This document shows positions 17,568 to 25,164 of a stretch of 64,000 bases of DNA, one piece after another; position 1 is the first letter of the stretch; each line of letters opens with the position of its first letter. The position numbers and the translations under genes are program-made. The notes under the pieces were generated by a model. That model ran no database searches and was not told the DNA's origin. It saw only the letters and a list, made by a program, of their open reading frames with translations. Location of the stretch: contig NZ_JAGHZV010000009.1 in NCBI RefSeq assembly GCF_017745215.1, positions 62,001-126,000 on the forward strand, given 5' to 3'. Source of the DNA: Sphingomonas sp. GTDB lineage: Bacteria; Pseudomonadota; Alphaproteobacteria; Sphingomonadales; Sphingomonadaceae.

Positions 17568-18425
17568 TTAACGGAACAGCGACGTGATCGTCTGCGGCGC
17601 CTGGTTGGCGATCGACAGAGCCTGAACGCCAAGCTGCTGCTTGACCTGCAGGGCCTGCAGACGCGCCGACTCCTTCGCGAGGTCGGCGTCGACGAGGTTG
17701 CCGATGCCGCTCTCGATGACGTCCGACAGCTTGCCGGTGAAGGTCTGCTGCGCGTCGATCTTGCGACCCGCCGCACCCAGCGTGCTGAGGCTCGTCTTCA
17801 GGTTGTTCTGCGTGGTGGTGATCGTGTCGATCATCGCCTGCGCATTCGCCTGCGAGCTGATGTCGCCCGAAGCCGAGATCGTGACAACCGAACCACCGAG
17901 GTCGAGGCCCTGGTTGGCCACGCTCAGCGAGTCCGGGTTCCACGTCGTCGCCGACGAGGTGTCCGAGTCCTGCAGCGACTGGAGAGCAGTCACGGTGCCG
18001 CCCGAGGCCTTCAGCAGGTTGGTGCCGTTGAAGTCCGACGAGTTGACGATCGTGGTGATCTGGTCACGCAGAGCAACGAAGTCGTTGTTCAGCGCCGTGC
18101 GGGTCGAGGAGTCGATGCCAGCGTCGGCCGACTGGTAAGCCTTGGCCTTCATCTGGTTGACGACGTCCGAGATCTGCTCGGCACCGGCGGTGGCAACGTC
18201 CACAACGCTCTTGGCGCGCGACAGCGAGCTGCTGACGGCCTTGAGGCCGCCCATGTCGCCGCGAAGGCCCTGAGCGATGGTGTAGGACGCCGAATCGTCC
18301 TTGGTCGACGACACAGACAGGCCGGTGTTGATGCGGCTCTGGACCTGCGACATGTCCTTGTTGGTCGAGTTCAGGCTCTGGAGAGCCGCCATCGCGCCGA
18401 CATTGGTGTTGACGGAGAAACCCAT
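17568..18425 (-). CDS. fliC: Flagellin
   Basis: The protein has 285 residues, a short flagellin consisting of the conserved D0/D1 helices and a small central domain. The N-terminus MGFSVNTNVGAMAALQSLN, the DSASYTIAQGLRGDM block, and the C-terminus QALQVKQQLGVQALSIANQA followed by PQTITSLFR are all diagnostic. It polymerises to the filament after export. It is transcribed alone: a terminator lies downstream and a 250-bp non-coding leader upstream. The leader could be the target of FlbT, which binds flagellin mRNA in Caulobacter. This is the only flagellin in the window. Confidence 0.95.
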   Translation of the reverse strand: MGFSVNTNVGAMAALQSLNSTNKDMSQVQSRINTGLSVSSTKDDSASYTIAQGLRGDMGGLKAVSSSLSRAKSVVDVATAGAEQISDVVNQMKAKAYQSADAGIDSSTRTALNNDFVALRDQITTIVNSSDFNGTNLLKASGGTVTALQSLQDSDTSSATTWNPDSLSVANQGLDLGGSVVTISASGDISSQANAQAMIDTITTTQNNLKTSLSTLGAAGRKIDAQQTFTGKLSDVIESGIGNLVDADLAKESARLQALQVKQQLGVQALSIANQAPQTITSLFR

Positions 18426-18675
18426 GATACTTTCCTTCTAGGATGGATGACCGCTTCTGCGGCCTGGACTGGATGCGCCGGCCCGCGGCAGTCGGAAGTC
18501 CGCCTGCCTACTCATTGTGGAAAGGAATCCGGGGCGGCCAAAATTATCGTGGGAATTTTGATGGTTAGCAGCCAGTTAACGTTGAATACGCGTTTCCCCC
18601 ATGCGCAAACGGGCGGGAAGGCAAAGCCCTCCCGCCGTTGCGGTTTTCTGGTGATTTCTTTCGAACTTTCCTGAG
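18426..18675 (-). promoter_or_regulatory. Flagellin upstream region
   Basis: This 250-bp gap holds no gene. Immediately before the ATG stands AGAAGGAAAG as ribosome binding site. Further upstream, around 18540-18590, the region is AT-rich compared with its surroundings and contains TTGATGGTTAGCAGCCAG and CGATAA-like sequence on the minus strand. I cannot settle on a sigma-28 or CTATAAT-type promoter here. The absence of the CTATAAT box suggests different control from the early genes. Confidence 0.35.
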
Positions 18676-18760
18676 CCGTCACCCCGGCGAAAGCCGGGGC
18701 CCAGGGTCAAGCAGGACGTCGCTCGTGGCCCTGGGTCCCGGCTTTCGCCGGGATGACGGC
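18676..18760. repeat. REP-pair (REPIN-like) element, copy D
   Basis: The arms are CCGTCACCCCGGCGAAAGCC (one mismatch) and the perfect complement CTTTCGCCGGGATGACGG. The centre AAGCAGGACGTCGCTCGT is oriented as in copy B. It lies directly behind the flgH stop. Confidence 0.9.
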
Positions 18761-18768
18761 CAGGTTCC

Positions 18769-19518
18769 TCAGAACGGGAACAGCGCGTCGTAGATCTGCT
18801 GGCCCCAGCGCGCCTGCTGCGCGTCGGTCAGCTGCCCCTTGCCGCCGTAGATCACGCGCGCCTCGGCGATCTTGCTGTGCTCGATCGAATTGTCGCGCTC
18901 GATGTCCTCGGGGCGGATGATGCCGGTGATGATCAGCTCGCGCATCTCGAAGTTCACGCGGACTTCCTGGCGGCCGCGGATCAGCAGGTTGCCGTTGGGC
19001 ATCACCTGGGTGACGATCGCCGCCATCGTCATGTTGATCGTCTCGGAGCGCGTGGTCTGCCCGCCGCCCGAATATTTCGAGCCCGAGTTGGTCTCGAGCG
19101 CGGCGCTGGCATTGGCGCCGAGGATCTTCTCGACCGGCTTGATGCCCAGCAGCCCGCCCAGGCCGCCGCTCTCGCTGCCGCCGCGCGTGCGCGTGGTGTT
19201 GTTGCCGAAATCGGCCTTGTCGGCGATGTTGATCTTGATCGTCAGGATGTCGCCGACCTTGCTCGCGCGCTGGTCGCGGAACAGCGCGCCGGCGCCGGTG
19301 CGGAACAGCGACGCGGTAGGCGCCGCCTGCTGCGCGGTGGTCGGGCGGGGACGACCCTCGCGATCGGCGGGCGCGGCGAGCGACGGCTCGAGCTCGGGCG
19401 CGTCGACCGGCTGGATCTCGGACAGCTGCGGCGCCTTGCCGACGGCCTTGAGCCGACCGACCGCGCCGCAACCCGACAGCATCGCGCCGAGCGCGATCAC
19501 AGTGACAATCTTCTTCAT
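18769..19518 (-). CDS. flgH: FlgH, flagellar L-ring lipoprotein
   Basis: The 249-residue precursor has a lipoprotein signal, MKKIVTVIALGAMLSGCG, with lipobox LSGC at 14-17. FlgH forms the outer-membrane L ring. Family motifs include ASLFRTGAGALFRDQRASKVGDILT near residue 70 and the block NGNLLIRGRQEVRVNFEMRE. The C-terminus WGQQIYDALFPF is typical. It is the last gene of the flgF-flgG-flgA-flgH unit, about 50 bp after flgA. Confidence 0.94.
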   Translation of the reverse strand: MKKIVTVIALGAMLSGCGAVGRLKAVGKAPQLSEIQPVDAPELEPSLAAPADREGRPRPTTAQQAAPTASLFRTGAGALFRDQRASKVGDILTIKINIADKADFGNNTTRTRGGSESGGLGGLLGIKPVEKILGANASAALETNSGSKYSGGGQTTRSETINMTMAAIVTQVMPNGNLLIRGRQEVRVNFEMRELIITGIIRPEDIERDNSIEHSKIAEARVIYGGKGQLTDAQQARWGQQIYDALFPF

Positions 19519-19569
19519 ACGCTTAACTCCTGCTCCCTAGGAGGCGAATAGTTCGGCAGCGTCGGCCCC

Positions 19570-20004
19570 TCAGGGGATGCGGACGCGCACGGTTCCCGCA
19601 GCCTCGGCGACGCCGTCGAGCGTCCGGCTGGTGGTATCGGTGACGACGCGGACCGGCGCGCCGGCCGCGGCATCGTTGAGCGCCCGCCCGGCAGCGGTGA
19701 TCACCATCGTGCCGCGGACGACGCGGATGGTAACCGGATCGCCGCGGTGGACGAGGCGCGGCGTCACCACATCGGTACGCCGCACGACCGAGCCGGCCAT
19801 CAGCGCACGCGAGGCTTCCATGCCGCCGGCCTGGTTGGGGTCGAGCGCGCCGCGCGCCTGGGCGGGCTCGCGCGCTTCGAAGGTGAAGTCGCCTGCCTCG
19901 ATGCGGTCGCCGCGCGCCACCGGATGGGCGAGCACGGCGACCTGCACGCCCTCGCCTTCCGGCGCGGCGGCGGCGAGCAGCGCGAGCGCGAGGACGACCG
20001 ACAT
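19570..20004 (-). CDS. flgA: FlgA, P-ring assembly chaperone
   Basis: FlgA is a periplasmic chaperone required to form the P ring from FlgI. The 144-residue protein has a short signal peptide (MSVVLALALLAAAAPEG) and a SAF-type domain with VARGDRIEAGDFTFE, followed by the conserved C-terminal block RRGTM-like VRGTMVITAAGRALNDAAAG and VRVVTDTTSRTLDG. It lacks the extra N-terminal domain of longer FlgA proteins. The start overlaps the flgG stop (TGATG), indicating coupling. Confidence 0.85.
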   Translation of the reverse strand: MSVVLALALLAAAAPEGEGVQVAVLAHPVARGDRIEAGDFTFEAREPAQARGALDPNQAGGMEASRALMAGSVVRRTDVVTPRLVHRGDPVTIRVVRGTMVITAAGRALNDAAAGAPVRVVTDTTSRTLDGVAEAAGTVRVRIP

Positions 20005-20786
20005 CAGCGCAGCTGGCTGGTCGTCGCCAGCATCTCGTCGGCGGTCTTCACCACGCGGCTGTTCATCTCATAGGCGCGCTGCGCCGTGATCAGCGCGGTG
20101 ATTTCGGCCACCGGGTTGACGTTCGAGGCTTCGACGAAGCCCTGCTGCAGCGTGCCGAGGCCCGGCTCGCCGGGGTTGGCGACGGTCGGCTGGCCCGACG
20201 CGGACGTCTCGAGATAATAATTGTCGCCCTGCGCCTCGAGGCCCGACTCGTTCATGAAGGTGGCGAGCTGGAGCTGGCCGACCGTCTGCGGGTTGGGATC
20301 GCCGGCGATCTTGACCTGGACTTCGCCGGTCTTCGAGATCGTCACGTCGGTCGCGCCCTGGGGAATCGTGATCCCCGGCTGCACCGGATAGCCCTCGGCG
20401 GTGACGAGTTCGCCCTGGTCGGACGGCTGGAAGGCGCCGTCGCGGGTATAGGCGGTCTCGCCCGACGGCAGGGTGATCTGGAAATAGCCCTTGCCCTGGA
20501 TCGCGACGTCGAGCGGATTGTCGGTCTGGTGCAGCGCGCCCTGCTCGAGGATGCGATACACCGCGCCGGTCTTCACGCCGGTACCGATCTGGATGCCCGA
20601 GGGCGCCTTGGTGTCGGGGCCGGTCGCGCCGCCGGGGCGCTGGACCTGTTGGTACAGCAGGTCATGGAACTCGGCGCGCTGGCGCTTGAACGCGGTCGTG
20701 TTCATGTTGGCGATGTTGTTCGAGATGACGTCGACGTTGGTCTGCTGCGCGAGCATGCCGGTCGCGGCGATCGAGAGGGTACGCAT
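20004..20786 (-). CDS. flgG: FlgG, distal rod protein
   Basis: The 260-residue protein has the N-terminal rod motif MRTLSIAATGMLAQQTNVDV followed by ISNNIANMNTTAFKRQRAEF, the FlgG-specific loop LLYQQVQRPGG and the C-terminal block FVEASNVNPVAEITALITAQ. It polymerises into the distal rod. The rod genes flgF and flgG are 27 bp apart. Confidence 0.96.
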   Translation of the reverse strand: MRTLSIAATGMLAQQTNVDVISNNIANMNTTAFKRQRAEFHDLLYQQVQRPGGATGPDTKAPSGIQIGTGVKTGAVYRILEQGALHQTDNPLDVAIQGKGYFQITLPSGETAYTRDGAFQPSDQGELVTAEGYPVQPGITIPQGATDVTISKTGEVQVKIAGDPNPQTVGQLQLATFMNESGLEAQGDNYYLETSASGQPTVANPGEPGLGTLQQGFVEASNVNPVAEITALITAQRAYEMNSRVVKTADEMLATTSQLR

Positions 20787-20813
20787 GATTTCGTTCCTTC
20801 CTCAGGGAATGGT

Positions 20814-21554
20814 TCAGCCGAACTTGCCGAGCTGTTCGATCGCGCGCTTGCGCAGGTCGGACATCGAGTTGGAAAGCTGCTGGCTCATCTGATAGGCGCG
20901 CAGGATCTCCACCATGTCGGTGGTTTCGACGATCGGATTGACGTTGGAGCCTTCGATGCCGCCCGACTTGATCTTGGTCTTGTCGGCGGGAAGCTCGGTG
21001 CCGGCCTGGCCCGAATAGAGGCCGTCGCCGCGCGGATCGACCGAGCCTTCGTCGCCGAAGACCGTCACCGCGATGCGGCCGAGCGGGCCGCTCTTGCCCG
21101 AGACGGTGCCGTCCCCGCCGATGCTGAGGTTGCCGGCTTCTTCCGGCGGGACGCTGATCGGCTTGCCGCCCTCGCCGAGGATCTTCTGGCCGCCCGCGGT
21201 GACGAGGTCACCGGCGTCGTTGACCTTCAGATAGCCCGCGCGCGTATAGGCGGTGCCGCCGCCCGGCGCCTCGACCGCGAAATAGCCGGGCCCGTCGATC
21301 ATCACGTCGAGCGGGTTCTGGGTCACCTCGAACGAGCCCTGCGACGCATCGTGGACCGCGCCGTAATCGAGCACGAACGAGGTCTTCTTCGCCGGCTCGA
21401 CCGCGGATGCGGTATTTTCCACATATTCGCGGAACACGGGCGCCTCGCGCTTGAATCCCGCCGTGCTCATGTTGGCGAGATTGTTCGCGGAAACGTCCAT
21501 GCGCCGCCTCAACGCCGTCTCCTGGCTCAGCAGAACATAGGATGCGATGTCCAA
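20814..21554 (-). CDS. flgF: FlgF, rod protein
   Basis: The start is chosen at TTG 21554 (MDIASYVLLSQETALRRRMD), which has AGAGGG eight bases upstream; a TTG at 21572 would place that ribosome site inside the gene. The resulting 246-residue protein has the motif VSANNLANMSTAGFKREAPV, central NPLDVMIDGPGYFAVEAPGG and the C-terminal SNVNPIVETTDMVEILRAYQ of FlgF. It leads the flgF-flgG-flgA-flgH unit and is divergent from fliL. Confidence 0.92.
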   Translation of the reverse strand: MDIASYVLLSQETALRRRMDVSANNLANMSTAGFKREAPVFREYVENTASAVEPAKKTSFVLDYGAVHDASQGSFEVTQNPLDVMIDGPGYFAVEAPGGGTAYTRAGYLKVNDAGDLVTAGGQKILGEGGKPISVPPEEAGNLSIGGDGTVSGKSGPLGRIAVTVFGDEGSVDPRGDGLYSGQAGTELPADKTKIKSGGIEGSNVNPIVETTDMVEILRAYQMSQQLSNSMSDLRKRAIEQLGKFG

Positions 21555-21585
21555 GGCGAGTGCCCTCTTCAATTTTGCGGCACTA

Positions 21586-21615
21586 GGCAGAAATTGCCGA
21601 GTACCATCCTATAAT
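21586..21615 (+). promoter_or_regulatory. fliL promoter: FlbD-like palindrome plus CTATAAT box
   Basis: GGCAGAAATTGCC (21586-21598) resembles the FlbD ftr site and is followed 10 bases later by CTATAAT (21609-21615). As at fliF and flbT, the palindrome replaces the -35 box. It sits between the divergent flgF and fliL starts and could control both. Confidence 0.55.
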
Positions 21616-21668
21616 AGAGGAAAATCCGCGGCGGGCGTTTCCGGCGCGCGAATATCGAAAGGCACCGG

Positions 21669-22214
21669 ATGTCGCCCGAGATCGTCGAAGAAGCTGAACT
21701 GCCCGCGCTCGCGCCTGGCGCGCCCGCGCCCGCGAAGAGCAAGAAGAAGCTGATCATCATCGGCGCGGCCGCGGCGGTAGTGCTGCTCGGCGGCGGCGGC
21801 GCCGGCTATATGGTCATGGCCGGCGGCGCGCCGACCGACGCCAAGGCCGAGGCCGCGCACGCCAAGAAGGAAAGCAAGGGCCATGGCGAAGGCGACGGCA
21901 AGGAAGGCGAGGCCGCCTATATCGACGTGCCGCCGATGGTGGTGAACCTGCGCTCGCCCGACGGCGGCTCGCACTTCCTCAAGCTGCACTTCAACTTCGT
22001 GCCCGGCCCCGCCGGCGACGAGGCGACGATCAAGGACAAGCTGCCGCTGGTGCTCGACAGCTACCAGCCCTTCCTGCGCGAGCTGCGCCCCGAGGACCTT
22101 TCGGGCTCGGCGGCGGTTTTCCGCGTCAAGGAAGAGCTGATGCGCCGCACCACTGCCGCGCTCGGCCCCGACGTCGTCAGCGACATCCTGATCCAGGACC
22201 TGGTGCAGCAATGA
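21669..22214 (+). CDS. fliL: FliL, basal-body-associated protein
   Basis: The 181-residue protein has a short cytosolic tail rich in Glu/Ala/Pro, a basic stop (AKSKKK), one membrane helix (about 27-48, LIIIGAAAAVVLLGGGG) and a periplasmic domain with YIDVPPMVVNLRSPDGGSHF and a C-terminal DILIQDLVQQ. FliL forms a ring around the stator in the inner membrane. The stop overlaps fliM (ATGA). Confidence 0.92.
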   Translation: MSPEIVEEAELPALAPGAPAPAKSKKKLIIIGAAAAVVLLGGGGAGYMVMAGGAPTDAKAEAAHAKKESKGHGEGDGKEGEAAYIDVPPMVVNLRSPDGGSHFLKLHFNFVPGPAGDEATIKDKLPLVLDSYQPFLRELRPEDLSGSAAVFRVKEELMRRTTAALGPDVVSDILIQDLVQQ

Positions 22215-23317
22215 GCGACGATTTCGAAGATTTCGACCTGCCGAACCCGCCCGCGCCGGCGGCGGCGCCGGCCGGCGACCCGCTGATCGACGATTTCGAC
22301 GATTTCGCGCTGCCCGAACCGCCGATGGCCCCGCTCGGCGGCGGCGACGGCCGCTTCGACCAGTCGGACATCGACGCGCTGTTCGGCGACTTCGGCCCTG
22401 TCGCCAAGAAGTCGGGCCTGCGCGCGATGATCGAATCGCGCGTCATCAGCCACGAGCGCCTGCCGATGCTCGAAGTGGTGTGCGACCGCGTGGTCCGCGC
22501 CTTCGCCGGCTCGATGCGCAACCTCACCTCGGACGCGATCGACGTCAGCCTCGAGGAAGTGACCTCGACGCGCTTCGGCGAGTTCGTGAACCGCATCGCG
22601 CTGCCCGCGATGATCGGCGTGTTCAAGGTCAAGGAGTGGGAAAGCTACGGCATCGTCACGGTCGACTCCGGCCTGATCTACGCCGTGGTCGACGCGCTGC
22701 TCGGCGGCCGCGGTGGCGGCCAGCCGATGGTGATCGACGGCCGCGCCTTCACCACGATCGAGACGCGCCTGGTGGCGCGCATGCTCGAGCTCGCGCTCAA
22801 CGATTTCGCCAGGGCCTTCGAGCCGATCGAGCCGATCACCATCGCGCTCGAGCGCATCGAGACCAACCCGCGCTTCGCCGCGATCGCCGGCACCTCGAAC
22901 ATCTGCGCGACCGCGGGCTTCCGCGTCGACATGGACGATCGCGGCGGCAGCTTCCAGCTGCTCCTGCCCTACGCCACGCTCGAGCCGGTGCGCGACAAGC
23001 TGCTCCAGCGCTTCATGGGCGAGAAGAGCGGCCGCGACAGCATCTGGGAGGCGCACATGGTCTCCGAAGTCCGCAAGACCAACGTCGACGTCGACGTGGT
23101 CCTCGGCGAGAAGGCGATGCCGCTGGCGGCGCTGCGCTCGCTGGAAGTGGGCCAGACGATCGCGCTCGACCGCGGTCCCGACGATGCGCTCGACCTCGCC
23201 TGCGGGGGCGTCCGCCTCGCGCGCGCGCAGATCGGCCAGCGTTCGGGGCGCGTCGCGGTGCGGCTTGTCTCGCCAGTCTCGAAGGAAGCCAAGGAAGCCA
23301 AGGGAGCCCGGGCATGA
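22211..23317 (+). CDS. fliM: FliM, flagellar motor switch protein
   Basis: The 368-residue protein builds the middle of the C ring. An acidic N-terminal region is followed by FDQSDIDALFGDFG, corresponding to the LSQxEIDxLL motif. The middle CheC-like domain includes LPMLEVVCDRVVRAFAGSMR and the conserved GVFKVKEWESYGIVTVDSGL. A C-terminal SpoA domain follows, ending in KEAKEAKGARA. It overlaps both neighbours by four bases, so fliL-fliM-DUF6468-motE are one coupled operon. Confidence 0.95.
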   Translation: MSDDFEDFDLPNPPAPAAAPAGDPLIDDFDDFALPEPPMAPLGGGDGRFDQSDIDALFGDFGPVAKKSGLRAMIESRVISHERLPMLEVVCDRVVRAFAGSMRNLTSDAIDVSLEEVTSTRFGEFVNRIALPAMIGVFKVKEWESYGIVTVDSGLIYAVVDALLGGRGGGQPMVIDGRAFTTIETRLVARMLELALNDFARAFEPIEPITIALERIETNPRFAAIAGTSNICATAGFRVDMDDRGGSFQLLLPYATLEPVRDKLLQRFMGEKSGRDSIWEAHMVSEVRKTNVDVDVVLGEKAMPLAALRSLEVGQTIALDRGPDDALDLACGGVRLARAQIGQRSGRVAVRLVSPVSKEAKEAKGARA

Positions 23318-23709
23318 GCATTTCCATCACGGCCAACATCCTGACGATGATCTTCTGCGCCGCGGTGCTCGTGCAGAGCATGCGGATGATGCGCAACCTT
23401 CGCACCGTGAAGGACGGCGCGCTGACCCAGGTGGTCACCGCGCTCGAGAAGGCGACCACCGAGGCGCGCAGCGTGCTGTTCGACCTCAAGACGACGCTCA
23501 GCAGCGACTGCATGGTCAACGCCAAGCTGGTCGAGGAAGCCCGCTCGCTCCGCGACGAGCTGCAGACGATCGTCAGCCTCGCCGACGGCACCGCCGAACG
23601 GCTGATCGCCGCGGTCGGCGCTGCCAACGAGGCGCATGGCGCCCAGGGCGAAGGCGACATCCTCCCCGAGACCCACGACGAAACCAAGACCGACCAGGTG
23701 ACCGCATGA
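23314..23709 (+). CDS. DUF6468-type membrane-anchored coiled-coil protein
   Basis: The 131-residue protein has one N-terminal membrane helix (ITANILTMIFCAAVLVQSM) and then a long helix with heptad character (VVTALEKATTEARSVLFDLK, AKLVEEARSLRDELQTIV). Alphaproteobacteria carry a gene of this type, annotated DUF6468, between fliM and motE. The molecular role is unknown to me; position suggests a motor or C-ring-associated part. It is coupled to fliM by ATGA and to the next gene by ATGA. Confidence 0.7.
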   Translation: MSISITANILTMIFCAAVLVQSMRMMRNLRTVKDGALTQVVTALEKATTEARSVLFDLKTTLSSDCMVNAKLVEEARSLRDELQTIVSLADGTAERLIAAVGAANEAHGAQGEGDILPETHDETKTDQVTA

Positions 23710-24254
23710 TCGCCAAGCCTTCGCTCCTGATGATGACTGCGCTCGTCGCGGGCGTCGCCGCCGTCGCCAATGGCGTGGCCGCGGCGACCCCCACCGAGCA
23801 GCAGGACAGCAGCGGCTCGAACACGCGCCTCGGCAACGAGATCGCGCAGGACCTGAGCGCCCGCGACCAGGCCGCGGCGCAGCGCAAGCGCTCGCTCGAC
23901 ATGCGCGAGCAGGCCGCGGCGGCTGCCGAGGCGCGGCTCAAGGCGGAGGCCGACGCGCGCGCCAAGGCGCCCGGCGGCGCCAACGGCCCCTCGCCCGAGG
24001 ATGCGCAATACGACGATCTCGCGCGCATCTACCAGGCGATGAAGCCGGCGAAGGCCGCGATCGTCTTCGAGCAGCTGTCGATGGAAGTGCAGATGAAGGT
24101 CGCCAAGCGGATGCGCGCGAACTCGACCGCGGCGATCCTGGGCGCGATGACGCCGAAGGGCGCGGCTGCGCTGAGCATGGCGCTCGCCCGCGGCAGCGTC
24201 CCCCCGCCCCAGCCCGCTGCGGCGCCGGCGGCCGGGCGTACGGCGCGGCGATAA
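23706..24254 (+). CDS. motE: MotE-like protein (MgtE N-domain)
   Basis: The 182-residue protein has a signal sequence or membrane anchor at 1-27 (LLMMTALVAGVAAVANGVAA), an Ala/Arg-rich coiled coil (about 45-85), and a C-terminal MgtE intracellular-domain-like module: YQAMKPAKAAIVFEQLSMEV, then VAKRMRANSTAAILGAM. In rhizobia MotE is a periplasmic chaperone for the motility protein MotC. It ends the fliL operon. The last ~60 bp of the gene are duplicated in inverted orientation at 24440-24495, on the far side of REP-pair copy E. Confidence 0.75.
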   Translation: MIAKPSLLMMTALVAGVAAVANGVAAATPTEQQDSSGSNTRLGNEIAQDLSARDQAAAQRKRSLDMREQAAAAAEARLKAEADARAKAPGGANGPSPEDAQYDDLARIYQAMKPAKAAIVFEQLSMEVQMKVAKRMRANSTAAILGAMTPKGAAALSMALARGSVPPPQPAAAPAAGRTARR

Positions 24255-24495
24255 TAACTCTCGAACGTACTCCGCTTCCCAAACACCCCACCGTCATCCC
24301 GGCGAAAGCCGGGACCCAGGGCCACGAGCGACATCGCCTGCTGCCCTGGGTCCCGGCTTTCGCCGGGATGACGGTTGTAGTGGGGAAGCCGGCGTGGGTT
24401 GAGCCCGCTCCGATAGCCTCAGCGCCGAACGCCTCCCACCGCCGCGCAGTACGCCCGGCGGCCGGCGCCGCAGTGGGCGGGGACGCTGCCGCGAG
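24183..24495. repeat. Inverted duplication of the motE 3' end around REP-pair copy E
   Basis: The segment 24183-24250 (end of motE and its stop region) reappears, reverse-complemented and with small gaps, at 24440-24495. The shared core is GCGGCGCCGGCGGCCGGGCG, with CGGCAGCGTCC on one side and GCGCGGCG on the other. REP-pair copy E lies in the middle. The inner edges also show similarity (CTTCCC...CCGTCATC on both sides). The right arm ends exactly where a truncated GIY-YIG gene begins. Confidence 0.75.
24291..24374. repeat. REP-pair (REPIN-like) element, copy E
   Basis: Both arms are perfect (CCGTCATCCCGGCGAAAGCC and complement) around CACGAGCGACATCGCCTGCT. It follows motE by 36 bp and lies at the centre of the inverted duplication. 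Confidence 0.95.
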
Positions 24496-24582
24496 CGTGG
24501 AAGATTGAGCTGATCGAGCGGGATAATCCGCAGTGGCGGGATCTCGCCGAAGACTATGGATTCCCGCCGCTCCCCAATCCCG
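24495..24582 (+). pseudogene. Truncated GIY-YIG nuclease gene (3' end only)
   Basis: The segment matches 24961-25047 of the intact gene with about five differences in 85 bases. The coding differences are third-position and synonymous (CAG/CAA, GAA/GAG, GAC/GAT, GGA/GGC), giving the same peptide WKIELIERDNPQWRDLAE followed by DYGFPPLP. The catalytic N-terminus is missing; the break coincides with the end of the inverted motE duplication. REP-pair copy F follows 24 bases after the match. Confidence 0.85.
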
Positions 24583-24606
24583 AACCCTCATCAACCAATC
24601 CCCCAA

Positions 24607-24690
24607 CCGTCATCCCGGCGAAAGCCGGGACCCAGGGCCACGAGCGACACAGCTTGCTGCCCTGGGTCCCGGCTTTCGCCGGGATGACGG
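24607..24690. repeat. REP-pair (REPIN-like) element, copy F
   Basis: Perfect arms surround CACGAGCGACACAGCTTGCT. It ends 48 bp before the ATG of the intact GIY-YIG gene. Its centre points opposite to that of copy G on the other side of that gene. Confidence 0.95.
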
Positions 24691-24738
24691 CTTTTTTTGG
24701 TTATTGCGACCAAGAGAACATTGTGAGAACTTCCTGGT

Positions 24739-25134
24739 ATGGACAAGCTTCCAGCCGTCTATATCGTCGCGAGCCGACCTAACGGTACGCTCTATACCGG
24801 CGTGACCTCAGACTTGCTTGGACGCATCCATCAGCATCGCGAAAAGACGTTCCGCGGATTCACCGCGGAGCACGACGTCAATCGGCTGGTATGGTTCGAA
24901 ATTCATCATGAGATGGAGCCCGCCATCATCCGCGAGAAGCGGATCAAGGAGTGGCGACGGGCGTGGAAGATTGAGCTGATCGAGCGGGATAATCCGCAAT
25001 GGCGGGATCTCGCCGAGGATTATGGCTTCCCGCCGCTCCCAAAGCCCAAAAAACCGTCATCCCGGCGAAAGCCGGGACCCAGGGCAGCAGGCGATGTCGC
25101 TCGTAGCCCTGGGTCCCGGCTTTCGCCGGGATGA
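24739..25134 (+). CDS. GIY-YIG family nuclease bracketed by inverted REP-pairs
   Basis: The 131-residue protein begins with a GIY-YIG domain: YIV (8-10) and YTG (19-21) stand for the GIY...YIG pair, followed by SDLLGRIHQHR with the expected catalytic Arg (R29), and REKRIKEWRRAWK with the expected Glu. It resembles the small UPF0213/YhbQ-type GIY-YIG proteins. From about residue 106 (SSRRKPGPRAAGDVARSPG) the frame is encoded by REP-pair copy G, which also supplies the stop codon. Codon use is less G+C biased than its neighbours (TATATCGTC, GGATTC). Two 3' remnants of the same gene family lie at 2775 and 24495, each also followed by a REP-pair. Confidence 0.85.
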   Translation: MDKLPAVYIVASRPNGTLYTGVTSDLLGRIHQHREKTFRGFTAEHDVNRLVWFEIHHEMEPAIIREKRIKEWRRAWKIELIERDNPQWRDLAEDYGFPPLPKPKKPSSRRKPGPRAAGDVARSPGSRLSPG

Positions 25135-25136
25135 CG
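25054..25136. repeat. REP-pair (REPIN-like) element, copy G
   Basis: Perfect arms surround AGCAGGCGATGTCGCTCGT. It overlaps the last ~27 codons of the GIY-YIG gene and contributes its TGA. Confidence 0.95.
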
Positions 25137-25164
25137 ATGTAGGAGTTGGACGTCAAAGAGGCTA

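Noticed and set aside
18540..18600. Sigma-28 (FliA-type) promoter for flagellin
   Set aside because: A CGATAA-like sequence and an upstream TAAC are present, but the spacing does not match TAAA-N15-GCCGATAA.
22480..23313. Frame upstream of the DUF6468-like gene inside fliM
   Set aside because: The stretch before ATG 23314 is an out-of-frame read of fliM. Only the part from 23314 is protein-like and coupled to the fliM stop.
24291..24690. Peptides of the type VIPAKAGTQG or SSRRKPGPR encoded in several frames
   Set aside because: These are translations of the REP-pair itself, not genes. Only in the GIY-YIG gene does the repeat appear to be a real part of the reading frame.
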